Positions 41,654 to 53,765 are shown, counted from the first letter of the stretch. The stretch is 64,000 nt of DNA from Mercenaria mercenaria (GCF_021730395.1 NC_069373.1:11116001-11180000), one strand, 5' to 3'. The notes: a model not told the origin generated them from the letters alone. Numbers and translations: made by a program.

Positions 41654-42049
41654 TCATTTTCCGAGGCACTTGATCGGACTGTCTACAATAGATGGAATGT
41701 CCTCTCCTTGAACCTGGAGGTTGAACTTCTTTGTGGTCTGCCCCTTTCTAATGACCTGACTTCTTGATTTCTTTGCCTTGAATTTCATTCTTGCCCATGT
41801 GGCAGCCTCATCCAGTGCTGACAGTACCCATCTCGCCTGTATATGAGTCTTTGTTGACACCGTCAAGTCGTCCATGAAACCTCTGTTTGCTAGTAGGTAC
41901 ATCCCAGATGCAGTTTTAGGACCTCGGGTTTCCCTCTTGGCTGCGTTGCTGATGAGGTTCATTCCCATTACAAACAAGACGACGGAGATGGTACAACCTG
42001 TGACGATGCCTTTCTCTATCTTTTGCCAAGATGTCATTCTGTTGCCCAC
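41654..42049 (-). CDS. Retroelement ORF: reverse-transcriptase palm
   Basis: 131 residues with GIVTGCTISVVLF (motif B) and GFMDDLTVSTKTH, where FMDD stands for the Y/FxDD catalytic box, then KFKAKKSRSQVI and IKCLGK. It is continuous in frame with the ORF at 40208-41590 apart from stops in the short gap. Motif A and everything before it are missing because of the 5' truncation. Confidence 0.7.
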   Translation of the reverse strand: MGNRMTSWQKIEKGIVTGCTISVVLFVMGMNLISNAAKRETRGPKTASGMYLLANRGFMDDLTVSTKTHIQARWVLSALDEAATWARMKFKAKKSRSQVIRKGQTTKKFNLQVQGEDIPSIVDSPIKCLGK

Positions 42050-42085
42050 TGCAAAGCGCAGCTGTATGCCATTGAAGTACCCCTT

Positions 42086-42446
42086 GATAATATATTTCTC
42101 GATTCAAATTATTTTACTTAAAGAGAATTACATACCGTTATGCAGCAAAATATAAAACAAAATGGAACTTTATGTTGCATGCGTCTTTATAACGTCACAG
42201 CACGTCTGACGTCATGTCTGTTTACGCGCGTCTGTTTCCCGCGCAGAGATTAAAACAGTTGCAAAATGCATTTCTCAACGTAATTGAGCATAAAATAAAA
42301 AGAAAATTTGTTTGTTTTTCGTGAATATGGAATATATCTCACCTCGAAGTGAGAAAATTTTCACATTTTCACTCGCGCTACGCGCTCGTGAAAATATTTG
42401 AAATTTTCTCACTTCTCATTGAGATATATAGATATACCATATTCAC
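42086..42446. repeat. CRE-containing body plus long hairpin H2
   Basis: Body 42086-42244 starts GATAATATATTTCTCGATTC and ends GTCTGTTTCCCGCGC. It includes TGACGTCA (full CRE) and further ACGTC motifs, and matches the body at 27191-27342 (TCTCGATTCAAA, CTGTTTACG, TTTCCCGCGC). The hairpin 42321-42446 has arms of about 55 bp (GTGAATATGG ... CCATATTCAC) with the loop TCGCGCTACGCGCTC. Confidence 0.75.
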
Positions 42447-42474
42447 TCAAAACAAAAAAATATCCTCTATATAG

Positions 42475-42860
42475 TTTACTAATGTTGAATAATCAAAAGG
42501 CAATAATTCTGTGTAAAATCATCCGATCGATACATGAAGACAACACGCATATCTAGCTTCCAATGAAGTTTCATTGGATTCCAGCCAGTGGTTGCTGACG
42601 AATACTTCGGATATGAAATGGTACTAAATAGCATAGGCTACTAATGTTGAATAATCAAAGGACAATAACTCAGTGAAAAAATCATCCGACCAGAGCTTGA
42701 AGAAAAAGGGCGCATTTCCTCTTGGAAGTGAAGCATCCTATGAAGACTCGCTGAATTCCAGCCTGTGGTTGCTGAGAAATGTCCCGAACAAGAATTGCAG
42801 GACAGACGGACAGACGAAGTGGTAGATATATGCTTTCCCATTCGGGAAGCATAATATACT
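42475..42860 (+). mobile_element. Remnant of another hairpin-ended tandem-repeat family
   Basis: Two copies of a unit of about 165 bp (CTACTAATGTTGAATAATC, TCATCCGA, CGCTGAATTCCAGCCTGTGG), then a short GACGGACAGACG repeat and a closing hairpin GCTTTCCCATTCGGGAAGC. A diverged relative without hairpin is visible at about 39700-39880 (AAGTTTCGCTGAATATCAGC). Confidence 0.6.
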
Positions 42861-43681
42861 ATCTTGTGTAAAAAAATTACTGTTTTACATTTTCGACCCG
42901 ACTTTGGTAATAGAGCTAGAATTTAAATTCGTGCATGTTTTCGATTCAGTTTCGGTTTACCATTCGTATCCGTTTCGGCGTATATGTGAAATGCAAATGG
43001 CCCATTCATAATAATGCATTCTAATTTCCGGTTCCGGTTCTGAGTATATGTGAAATGGCCTTAAAGGTGAGTTCCTCAAGAATGTTTATGATCTGAGTCT
43101 GAGTCATTTTAAAAACATGACCAAATGTGTGTGCGTGTGTGCGTGTGTGCGTGTTTTGGGATGGGCTGAAGAATTACATGGTAAAAGTACAGACTAATCA
43201 TTGGCAATATTTAAAGTACTAAAACAGATTTACATGTATAGAGTGAAATGTATGTAGACATAAAAATCGCATTAAACGAGTAAATTTCAGTCGGCAAAAT
43301 TACATATATAGCCCATTTATCATCAAGATACATCAGTTTCGAAAATCAGCTAATCGAGGCAATATACAATATATTTATATGTTTATATAATGTGATCTAA
43401 ACTCACAAACTTGTTGGTGCTGTTTTTAACAACATTTTTTGTCTAAAAACATCTGACAAGAATATCTTAAAATTGTTTGATAAGATTATAGTAGGAAATA
43501 TGTTAAGGCTACGTAGAATCCGTTTATGTAAAAATCAAAAGTTCACTTGGTCATTACCAGATGTTTCATCTTTATGATCATTTTCCGTAGAACTGAATAA
43601 AATAAATACATTTTTTTTCAGCAAACCAACAAAAATCATGTTTTAAAACTAAAACGAAACCAAAAAAAATTTTTTTTAAAA

Positions 43682-43760
43682 ATGTGCCGCCAGCTGGGTT
43701 TGAACTTACGACTAAAAGGTTACTCGACCAACGCTGTATCACCCCCAGTACCGAAACTTT
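43682..43760 (-). other. tRNA-like fragment
   Basis: Minus strand: GATACAGCGTTGGTCGAG resembles an A box and AGTTCAAACCC a B box, spaced as in a tRNA, with a TTT triplet where the anticodon would be. The acceptor and T stems do not pair, so this is more likely the head of a SINE than a working tRNA. Confidence 0.35.
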
Positions 43761-44328
43761 TTCAAGTTCAATAATCTTATATAGCATAATTAACATTTAA
43801 AAGGTAGATTTTCAAAATGGATAGTAAACGTAGCCGCCTGTCAAAAATTCGATGAATGTTATAGCTTTTTAATGCTATTTTTAGAAACGAATGGTATCTC
43901 AACTGCATGACTTAATGATGCAATAAATAACATGCGTGCATGTTTGATGATACACAGGTCTTTTCGAACTTGATTACCGGACGCCTAGACAAATCAAACA
44001 GGTTAGGTCCGGTCACCGGACACATAGCCAGAGCGCGCAGTGTCGTATTTTTTTTCCGTGGTTTAGCGGAAGCTTCCGAGCACAAAGATAAAAGCGCCCT
44101 CTGGTATCATGATGAGAGATTGTACATTATGGTAAACTCATTATCCTTAGTGCTATGCTGCATTCTGCATTCGGAGATTCTGTGTGCTAGCATGTCTTAA
44201 ACTTTGTTAGCTGTTCATGCGTACGAGTAAGCACATTCAACCAGCCCAGGAGCCACTTCTGTCCATATCATCAGCAAATAGACAACATAAACTGTCTAGG
44301 TTAACCACAAGCTAATACACCGAGTGAT

Positions 44329-44594
44329 GCATGTCAAATTGCAGCATGACCGAAAGCAAAATAATGTCATAGACTAATGAAGAAGTAACTATGTTATTGA
44401 AATGAAACAATTAAGCATGTATGAATGTCAGAAAGGAGCACGTAAATTTAAGATGCACAAATGGTCATGTAACAATGCAAAATGGGATGCCAGAAGGAAG
44501 CATGTGAACATGAGAATCACAAATGCATGTATGTAAATCGCAAGATTGGATGTACGAAAGCAAAATGCAGTTTTTGCCCTAAGTCTGTTCCATA
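44329..44594 (-). repeat. Right arm of the inverted repeat
   Basis: Reverse complement of 38112-38380. Its outer end, CTAAGTCTGTTCCATA, mirrors TATGGAACAGAATTAG at the left arm. Confidence 0.8.
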
Positions 44595-45082
44595 GTTGGC
44601 CAACGGATATTTGACCATATCATTTTTGATTGAAAAAAAAAAATGGCAGAGAATGAATTATAGGTCGCCGTGAAATGCAACACTGCCGACTTAAATACCT
44701 TGATTCAATTAATATTATGGTAAATGGGCGCTTGATTTATTTTTGGGTCCTGGACTATCTATTGATGATTTTTTATCATATATATAGAATCATTATTGCC
44801 GAATGCCTTTGGTTTGAAAGAAATGTGCAGACATATAACAATGCCATATCCTTTTATATCCTTCAAAACCTTTGAATGCGTAGACCTACTATTATAATTA
44901 AATCTATAGTCAAGATAGCCTGGTTCCCGGCGTGTAATAATAGTAATCCAGACTATAGTCAAGACTGAAATCACTTTTTTTTGACATTGATAAACAGGGA
45001 GCACAGAGTTGTCCTGCATTTAAGAAGTATTTCACTTATCGTATCTGTATGTTGTTTTACATTATGAGTAAAACTGTTTAAG

Positions 45083-45390
45083 AAATAATATATCTCATCC
45101 AGTGATTTGTCGTTGAATAAATCATTGTTTAGAGTTCAGATGCGAAGGAATTATATCACGAGGGCGCAGCCCCAGTGATATAATAATACGCATCTGAACG
45201 ACAAACAATGATTTATTCAATAGCAGATCACTGAATGAGATATATTATTTCGATTCTAACACGTTACTAAGGATTTTTAAGTACACTCCTGATGAATTCA
45301 TTAAATATTTGCCCGTTTTCCATCGGTTTCTTTTCCAGCGCGCCGCCATGCCGTATGACGCCATGACGTAATAATTGTGATGTCAGAACA
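45083..45390. repeat. Long hairpin H3 and adjoining body
   Basis: Arms 45083-45250, about 76 bp each (AATAATATATCTCATCCAGT ... ATGAGATATATTATT), loop GAGGGCGCAGCCC. Right after it, TTTCGATTCTAACACGTTAC and later GACGCCATGACGTAA match the body next to H1 (CTCGATTCAAAACACGTTA, ACGCCATGACGT). Confidence 0.8.
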
Positions 45391-45592
45391 GTGATTTGTT
45401 GTATAATAATTCACTGTTTTCTGCCTTCTTTGTTTAATAGTAATAGAAAGTCTTTTGCACATATATTATTAAACATCAATGCACCATTGGCGTGTTTCAA
45501 CAAATGTCACAGGCATGCACATACGTATGTATGATAAACGCATCATGTTTCCAAAAAATAAAATGACCTCGCAACCTCCCATATATCAATTG

Positions 45593-45770
45593 TTAACCCT
45601 TAGCCTGCTGAATTTCTAAAATGGACTGTTCCATCATTCAATTTGGGCAATACCATTTATTACTCCAAGGGGTGTTCACTGAATATTTACTGATCAGGAT
45701 GTGCAGGCTGATCTTGGTCTGCACTGGTCGCAAAGGCAGAATCACTTGCCGTCAGCAGGCTAAACGTTAA
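45593..45770. mobile_element. TTAA-flanked MITE, copy 2
   Basis: TTAACCCTTAGCCTGCTG left, CAGCAGGCTAAACGTTAA right; same family as 22273-22484, about 35 bp shorter inside. Confidence 0.8.
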
Positions 45771-46185
45771 ATTATTTTGGCATACATTGTACATTGACTG
45801 CTTGCTATAATATTTCTGAAAGGTAATTACTAGACTTAATGTTTTAAACACAGTTTCATACTGAGGTTAATTACTGTATATGTAACAGTTTCAATAAATG
45901 AATTGTTTATTTTGTACTTATTTACCTATTTATAAGACAAATATTAACATTTTAGAAATAACTCAAAATTGACAACAATGATATCACAACCAATAAAGAA
46001 TAAACAACCAGTCTCCTCTGTTTACAGAGCCACAGTATTCGTGATATAATGCTTTACTAAAAAGTAATGCTTCACTACCCATCTTGTACCTGTTTGTGTA
46101 TGCTGTCTTATATGCACAAATGTGTACTATGTAGTGTTTATTTACCTCAGAAATTACAGCAGCAACATTGATTTTGTTTGGGTTT

Positions 46186-46341
46186 AACGTTACACAGGGG
46201 CAATTAGTATAGGTTATAGATCATTTATTGAACTTCTAATGCAATTAAGTTTGCCGAAACGGAGCGTAGCGTAGTGAAGGCAAAACTTAATGCATTTAGA
46301 AGTTCAATAAGTGATCTATAACCGGCTTATAGTGTAACGCC
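46186..46341. repeat. Long hairpin H4
   Basis: Arms of about 65 bp (AACGTTACACAGGGG ... GTGTAACG, then TTATAGATCATTTATTGAAC / GTTCAATAAGTGATCTATAA) around the loop ACGGAGCGTAGCGTAGTG. Confidence 0.82.
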
Positions 46342-46778
46342 CCATTTCAGGTCAAAACTGCAAAAAGCTCTCTCTGAAGTAAACTAACCACGCCTTCTGT
46401 TAATTCATTGGCTAGTCTTATCTTCACTCATGGTGGAGAAGTACATGTTTACTACAACTTTATACAAGGTCATTTTAGTGCCAACCTTTAGCAAAACAGC
46501 GGTTGATCCAGTGCTGATTTTAATTCAGTTTATATCATAAATACATCAGTCTTATCGAGTATTTTGTGGAACACGATCTTTCTTATTCAATGGAAATATA
46601 ATATGCAGGTTTAACTCGTAATGATGTAACAGTACAAGTCAAGCAACTACATGCATAAATAAAACAAGACAAAGTAGAATTTAAGTGCACCCTGGTTTAT
46701 TTTTAGACCAGTAGAGGTAGTGAAAGATACAGAAAGGTCAAACTTGATTTATGAAAGTACAGCTTGCCTTAAAATATT

Positions 46779-46960
46779 TGAGCCGCGCCAGACGTCTGGT
46801 CAGGATCTATATGCTGTTCGCTTTCAAAGCCTATTGTAATTAGAGAAACTGTTAATAAGCGAACAGCATGGATCCTGACCACACTGTGCGGATGCGCAGG
46901 CTGGTCTGGATCCATGCTGGTCGCAAACCAACTATGTTGGTTTTCACATAGCACAGCTCA
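46779..46960. mobile_element. MITE with TGAGCC/AGCTCA ends
   Basis: TGAGCCGCGCC at left and GCACAGCTCA at right. Interior inverted blocks AGCGAACAGCATGGATCC / ATGCTGTTCGCT and GGCTGGTCTGGATCCATGC. A widespread bivalve repeat; this copy lacks part of its left arm. Confidence 0.65.
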
Positions 46961-47225
46961 TTTATCTACTTGGTCCGTTTATTAGATCTACATAGACACA
47001 TTGCTTGTATGCAGTCCCTGCTTTGGTAATTGCTCCGCCTCCTAGAATGTGGGAAATCCATAATAGGCGGAACAGTGAATACTCATTAATTTTGAACTAC
47101 TTCATGAATAAGTGGATCAGATTCATCAGTTATGAAACAATATGAAAATAAGTTGGTTACTTTTTTGAAAATCCCTCGCTTGTCATTGGATAAAAACGAT
47201 GGTTGAACTATAATAGTTCATATGG

Positions 47226-47345
47226 CGATGATGGAGGAAGACCTAAATTGCCCCTCCATGCATTATTTCATCACGAGTAGGCACCAGGGTAGAACCAGCT
47301 GGATGACTGACTCAGCAACTCATAAAACGGTTTGACTGAGGCGGA
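47226..47345 (-). mobile_element. Partial SINE
   Basis: GATGGAGGAAGACC and CCTCCATGCATTATTTCATC match the body of the SINE at 33885-34078 (GGTGGAGGAAGACCCC). The tRNA head is lost. Confidence 0.55.
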
Positions 47346-48418
47346 AGAAAATTTCCAAAAGTAACGATTAGGCATCCATCCCCAAGTCGCTCCCTACCGC
47401 TTTTTTCTACATGTCCATACTAAACCTATATCTACTGAACAGTTCTACTTCTCCAGTATTCTTTTAGTCTTCCTTTCCACTACTTTTAAAATGTTATATA
47501 TAAGCAAAAACAACTCCATCACACAGTCTTATATTGTCCAGTTATCTTGTTAGATCGCCATATCTTATACATGTACTAATATTAAGTATGCAGTGGAGAG
47601 AATTTCTATAAGCTTAAGATTTCAGTTCAATCCACTTGTCTATACTATGTGTAAAACTGTTTAACTGTCATTTGCTATGAGAAACTATACAGAAAAATAA
47701 ATATGTTAACCGATATTTTCAGTAAAAAGTGAGGGATGTTGCACACTTCATAACATCTCATGAACAGACTCAGTCAAACCGACTCTGCTATTATGTTGCT
47801 TGGTTGCGTTCCATGATTCCAAAGGAGCATTTCATTGATTTCATTGGTTAACATACGTTTTTATTTCAACTTTGTAATGATGAAGAAAATGACTGTGATG
47901 GTGATTTGTAATGCCTTTATACATTAGCCAGGAAGAGTGACATTATCATGAGATATGTAACTGAAAAGCTTGATAATTTATGTTTGATTCTTAGATACCC
48001 TCAGTTTCTCTATTGGCTGAAAGTCGAAAATATTCAGACTTCGCACGTATTGTACCATATCTACCGTTAATTATCAATATGTTCACTTTGTCGAAAGCAG
48101 AAAGCATGAACAACTGCTAAACTGTGCTATCTTTTACAGTCATCATTGTTTAACTGTAGTTTCCTGACATCAGATAATTTAGTGTTGCGAAAGAAATTTA
48201 TAACGGTCGTGCGTGCATGTTTTGTTCAGTAAACATGGTGGTTTATTCAAATTAAAACCATACACGTGCCATAGTTAGTGTGTTTTCAATGTTGCTAGTT
48301 CTCCAGCTTGGAAATTTTGAGGGGCGACTGTAATGTACGTAACATTTAAGAGCACCTTTACCAACTAAAAGTCAAAATTATACAAGTCAGCTTGCTTTGG
48401 TATCTACAATAAACGGAA

Positions 48419-48610
48419 ATGATTGGCACACCAAATAGAATAACGTCTGACTTAAACAAAATCCTTGGTTTTCTTCGTAGGAACGTCATCACCAGAAATG
48501 AGAAGATCAATCAACTTGTCTATAATTTAAGACTCTTGAAAGACCGCAGTTGGAACACTCTATCTATCTGGTCTCCTTACACTAAGTATATAATATTAAA
48601 AAAAAAATGA
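48419..48610 (+). pseudogene. LINE reverse-transcriptase fragment
   Basis: A 63-residue frame with KILGFLRRNV, then LVYNL and SIWSPYTKYI, matching the C-terminal region of Jockey/RTE-type LINE proteins (GFLRRN...W-PYT). No other part of the element was recognised nearby; old remnant. Confidence 0.45.
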
Positions 48611-49195
48611 AAAAGTCCAATTAACGTAGAGCCGTAATATTATTCTTATCAGGACAGTGTTACCTCTTTGAGAAACTAACATGGGACACAGACTTAGAAG
48701 AAAGATGATCTGACACAAGACTCGTTACTTTTTACAAAATTGTTAACGCTTAGTTGAGGTCCCATTGCCATTATACCTTGAGCGCCCCATGAGAATGACT
48801 CGCCATAATATGCGTCCCCTATCATACAGACACATCCATACCTAAGTTATCTGTTTCCCTTTTACAGTGGTGATATGGAACAGTATTCTTCATATCCGAA
48901 CCTTAAATAGTTCGAGCAGGCCTGCTTTCTTACCACAATCCCTATATCTGAAGCAGGTTTAACCTTTTAACTTATAATGACGTGTTATCATCTTTTAACT
49001 TCTATCACTTTTGACGACTCTTGTCTATTATCTTTTAATTTTTTTCTCGCCTTGACGCGCAGCTGCTGGTAATACCCGAAAGAAGAGTTGAGCAGGTTCA
49101 ATAAATAGATAGATTATCTAACGAAGGTACACTCGAACTGAATAATGCATACCTAAAGTCTTTTAAATAGAGTGGTGGAATGTCCGTAATAAAAT

Positions 49196-49645
49196 ATTTT
49201 TATACGCCCGTTTTTGAAAATAAACGGATGTATTAGGTGATGGCGTGTACGTCTGTCAGTCTGTTATATTTCTTGTCCGTAGCATGACTCAATAACCATA
49301 TTCAAGGCCACGACTGTAAACTTTGCATATAGATAGGTGATGAGACGATGTGCAGTGCGCATGAACCAGGTCTGTATGTCAAAGATCTGACAATAACACA
49401 AATGGAGCTCATGCAAACGTTAAATAAAATTGACCCTCATATTTTTGCCCGAGAATAAGTTAATAACTATTCGAAGTATTCACTCTAAACTTGGCATATA
49501 GGTCGATGACCATGAGACCATGTGCATAGCACATGAACCATGCCTGTAGGTCAAAGATCAAGGTAAAAAATATTATAGTGTGTGTTCGAAGCTCAACCTT
49601 AAACTATTCAAGGTACTGACTTTGAATTTGGAATATAGGTGGGTG
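49196..49645 (+). mobile_element. Tandem-repeat element of a further family (CGCCCGTTT hairpin)
   Basis: Starts ATACGCCCGTTTTTGAAAAT with a short CCGTTT/AAACGG hairpin, then CGTCTGTCAGTCTG, then degenerate repeats of about 170 bp (ACTTTGCATATAG, ACTTGGCATATAGG and GAATTTGGAATATAGG recur). The 3' end is unclear. Confidence 0.6.
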
Positions 49646-51669
49646 GAGATGAGTTGATTTAAGAACTGTGCACAACAATCCACTTTACTCTCCCACTCCC
49701 AACCGAACCTCACGTTATAAAATAGCACTTTTATTTTCGAGGAGTGCAATACAAAAAAAAACTTTTATTTTCCTGTTACCTACTCCATGACCCAGGTATT
49801 TAGGTAAAAGGTCAAGGTTGCATACTGATATGGATTTGATGTGATATGTATTGTCAATAAGAGGAAGAACGTGTGTTTTTTTTTTTCTTTTCTTTTGGTT
49901 GTCAAAAAAAAATCTACGCCAATGAGGAATTAAATTTGCATGCCCCGATACTGAATGCACTATCTATTCTCAATCATTCTGATATTTAGCTTATTAGTGG
50001 ATACTTTCTTTTCCATGCTGTTGCCGATAAATTTTGTTTAACTCGGTTATTTAAGTTTCTGAATAGTTTGTAGAAAAAATTGTTAATTTGTAATGAGGGT
50101 TACCGGTGAAATACTTCCTACCGGTATATAGGACGTGTACGAGATTTTAACGAAACATAGTCTTTATACCAAAAAATCATAAAGTAAAACACAATCCTTA
50201 TCACTAATTTCCTAATATTTTTTATAACAAAATATAAAACTTCAGTTATTCTTTTAGAAGATTTTATTTAAATACATCTAACATACTTTTCTTGAAATGC
50301 TCATTCATTAGGAGCATTGGAGACTATTGCTGTAAAAAATCAATTATGGCTGTTTTAAAGTTGATACGGATATAAACGAATGGTTTGTAAAAGATTTACC
50401 ACAGTCACTGTGTATAATTTAATTACTTCAACTGATAAACAGGATAATGAACTTGTTTCAAATTTAGTCATATATGAGTAACTTGACTTTATTCGGGCAA
50501 TGTCGGGCTTATTTGTGTAATTTTTGAAATTTCTCACCGTAGATCTCAGGCCGAAAGCAATGATGTCAGTGATGAATGTTTTTGAAGAAGATTGCTGTTA
50601 CGGCCGCAGTTACAAGTTTTTTAAAATAATTTTCCAACAGATAAGTTAATTGCCTTGTTCTATTTCAAGTTGTTAAATAGAGTGCCGAACGATACCTGAC
50701 ATGTCCGACACAGGCATTCGGCACATATTGCTTGGTCAAATTATGAGGCCGAAGCTATCCGCACCACGGTCGTCCCAATAATTTTCTTTATCTGCATGCT
50801 TGTCCAGCCGATCATTTTCATTATTCGCACGAAGAACATGCAAGGAAACTGTGTTCCCATTCACTTACATATGTACGTAAAGCGTAAAGCACGTACAAAA
50901 CACAGAAAAAACATTCAGATTTTTTAAAACTAAGTGTTTTTGTACATGCAATGCACGCACGCAGAATTTTGCATGTACTGCATTATTTTTTCCATACCTT
51001 GACAAAAAGTCGAGCTGGTCAATTGGATTTTCTACAAAAAAACAGTAATGACGTAATTTAATGTGTGTCTAATATAAAACGCCAATCAATGAGTCCCCGG
51101 GTATGCATGCTTTTTCCGTGTCCGCTTACTCTTACACTGCCAAAGTTATACATGAATCATGGCCTACAGTAACCAATAAACAGTCGTCGTGGTTAATGAT
51201 TTGTCGCCTCCTGCTCACGTTCTAAATTGCGGTAGGTGAAAAAATATATCCAGCCGCTTTACCAGTCAGTGCTCGCCTTTCAATGAAATTGGGCAGAAGG
51301 AAAGTATTCAGTGAAGAATTATTGACGTCGGCCGGTACATTATTTCCTTCGTAATTAATCAGTGTTAATTAACCTTTTGAATGAATTATCACGACAAACC
51401 ATTATCTCATGTTTGTAATATTGGTCTGCGCTGTTTAAAAGCCTGTTTTTCATGAGTTTCGGTCGCATTTTAAAACTAGTGGCAAATTTATTTGTTTCTT
51501 CATTTGCTTTTATGTTAAATGGTAAAAGAATGTAGTTGAAAAGTAAATATTTAGAGGTCATTGCTACGGAGATGCGTTTATATACATGGATAGGATTTAA
51601 CAAATTGTGATATCGTTCCTGCGATCAGTTGAGTTATGAAAAATTCTAAGTTTCTAAATCCTCAGGTTT
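49646..51669. other. Intergenic, no gene seen
   Basis: AT-rich. No domain-bearing frame, RNA gene or bounded repeat recognised on either strand. Confidence 0.45.
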
Positions 51670-52040
51670 TTTAGCTCACCTGAGCCAAAGGCTCATGGTG
51701 AGCTTTTATGACTGCTCAATGTCCGTCGTGTGTCATGTGACGTGTGTCGTCCGTCCGTCAACATTTTTTAAATAAATCTTCTTCTTGAAAACAACTGGGC
51801 AGAATTACACCAAACTTCACAGGAATGATCCTTGGTTGGTCCCCTTTCAAAATTGTTCAAAGAATTTAATTCCATGCAGAACTCTGGTTGCCATGGCAAC
51901 TGAAAGGAAAAACTTTAAAAATCTTCTTGTCCAAAACCGCAAGGCATAGAGCCGTGATATTTGGCATTTTACATCATCTTATGGTCCTCTATGAAGATTT
52001 TTCAAATTGTGCAGTAAGATGCGCATAATGCCACTTTAAG
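51670..52040 (+). mobile_element. Tandem-repeat element, copy 3, 3'-truncated
   Basis: 5' hairpin AGCTCACCTGAGCC/GGCTCATGGTGAGCT, CGTCCGTCC repeat, then about one and a half diverged monomers (ACTGGGCAGAATTACACC, TTGCCATGGCAACTG). No closing hairpin found. Confidence 0.7.
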
Positions 52041-53252
52041 TTTTGAGTGCATTCTTTTGATTTATTGATGCAGTTGATGAATGAATTAATTTAACTAATT
52101 TACAAATAAAATACAACCACTTGCATGTAACAGGGTGTTCAGCTGACCTGAGGTTCCGGGTTTTGGCACGCGAAAATCTAGAAAAACTCGTAATTGACCT
52201 GCACAGAAAATGCCCCGTGCGTCGGCTTGACCTGTAGAAATTTTCTTTGATGCATCTAGAGTTCTAAAGTTCTGCCCCTTGTCAATCAAAATCCTGGTGA
52301 ATTTCAATATTTTTCGCAGCCACAAAGAGAAGTGTGGCAGTAGGCAGAGTGACATATATTGATTATCTGCTGACAGATGTCAATCACCCTACACCCCGAC
52401 TGACATATGGTCATCTCGCGGACAATAATGTCAGTCATTATCAAAGCTGTTTATTGATCAGTGTGTAAAAGTTTATTGAGAAACAATGCGAAGAGCAGCC
52501 TATTTTCATGTTTGTATCACTTGTTAATTAGCGGTATACAGCTTATGTTATATTGTTATATGTCTTGCGGTCGGCCGTTATGATCTATAGCAAATTTATT
52601 ATCATTCGGCCCAATTAAAATGCTTTAGATATGCAGAACTTATAATAGGTATGATGAAAGAAGTGAAATTTTAAAACGGGTTTTTTATCAAGAATTTAAT
52701 GCTTACTTTTGTTTTCCATATTTGTCACCCGTTTTCGCGGCTGTGATTTTCGGACATTTCTGTCAATTCTTAGGAGATTTTCTAGTGCAGTCTAAATAAA
52801 AAGTCTATAAAAAGTCTGCATTTAAGAAAAATATGACAACTGTTGCAAAAGCAGCTCTTATTTTGAAGCATTTTTCAAAAATAAAACATGCAAAGGCACC
52901 AAACCCCACCCATTTTTAGGCAATGTGCAAAATAGGATAACTGAAAATTGCTTAAAAAATCTAATGACTAATGTACTTGTTTTAGATAATGTCTGTGGAA
53001 GTTGCATTTATAACAGTATAGCTTGACCCCTAAATAAGTTATCTTGACTCTTGAAAATCTGATTTTGACCCTTGAAAATTTAGGCTGAAGAGTCAATGAC
53101 TCTTGAGTTTCAGAACCTTAGTAACCGAATGCCCTGATAACAAATACTTATAATTTACAGGGCTCAACAAATCCTCTGTTCGTAAATACAAGTAGAAATT
53201 GGCTCCGGGCCAGTGAACTTGCTGTAGTACACATCCTGCAGGATGAGTGCAA
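52041..53252. other. Intergenic, no gene seen
   Basis: Nothing recognised; open frames lack motifs. Confidence 0.45.
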
Positions 53253-53765
53253 TTTTTAGCTCACCTGAGCACAAAGTGCTCAAGGTGAGCTATTGTGACC
53301 AGTCATTGTCCGGCAGGGTCTGTCAACATTTGCCTTGTGATCACTACAGGCCACTGTTGTGACCCAATCTTTATGAAACTTGGTCAGAATGTTTATCTTG
53401 ATGATCTCTAGGTCAAGTTCGAAACTGGGTCATGTGGGGTTAAAAACTAGGTCAGTAGGCCAGATCAAAGGATAATCTTGTTAACACTCTAGAGTCCACA
53501 GTTTAAGTTTGAAACTCAAGAGAATTGGTCAGAATGTTTGTCTTGATGACCTCTAAGTCAAATTTGAATCTGGGTCATGTGGGGTTAAAAACTAGGTCAC
53601 CCAGTCAAATCAATGGAAAAGCTTGTTAACACTCAGAGGCCCTATTTTTGGTCCAATCTTTAATCAAAATTGGTCATAATATTTGTCTCAATGAAATCAC
53701 TAGGTCAAACTTGTTTACACTGTTATAGTGTGTTACTCAGGTGAGCGATCTTGGCCCTCTTATTT
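53253..53765 (+). mobile_element. Tandem-repeat element, copy 4
   Basis: 5' hairpin AGCTCACCTGAGCAC/GTGCTCAAGGTGAGCT, about three monomers of the 145-bp type (GGTCAGAATGTTTATCTTG, GGGTCATGTGGGGTTAAAA), end CAGGTGAGCGATCTTGGCCCTCTT. The closing stem is shortened: the GGGCCAT side is lost. Confidence 0.8.

Larger units (their letters stand above)
40046..42085 (-). mobile_element. Non-LTR retrotransposon with restriction-like endonuclease (R2-like group), 5'-truncated
   Basis: Holds the C-terminal half of a reverse transcriptase and a complete C-terminal endonuclease region, then a short 3' UTR. It is a different lineage from the LINE at 2.4-5.3 kb, whose endonuclease is APE-type and N-terminal. 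At its 5' side the coding sequence stops abruptly at about 42085, where the CRE-containing body of hairpin H2 begins; on its 3' side lies hairpin H6. Broken by at least two in-frame stops, otherwise well preserved. Confidence 0.7.

Noticed and set aside
43682-43760. A functional tRNA-Lys gene
   Set aside because: A- and B-box-like motifs exist, but the acceptor and T stems do not pair.
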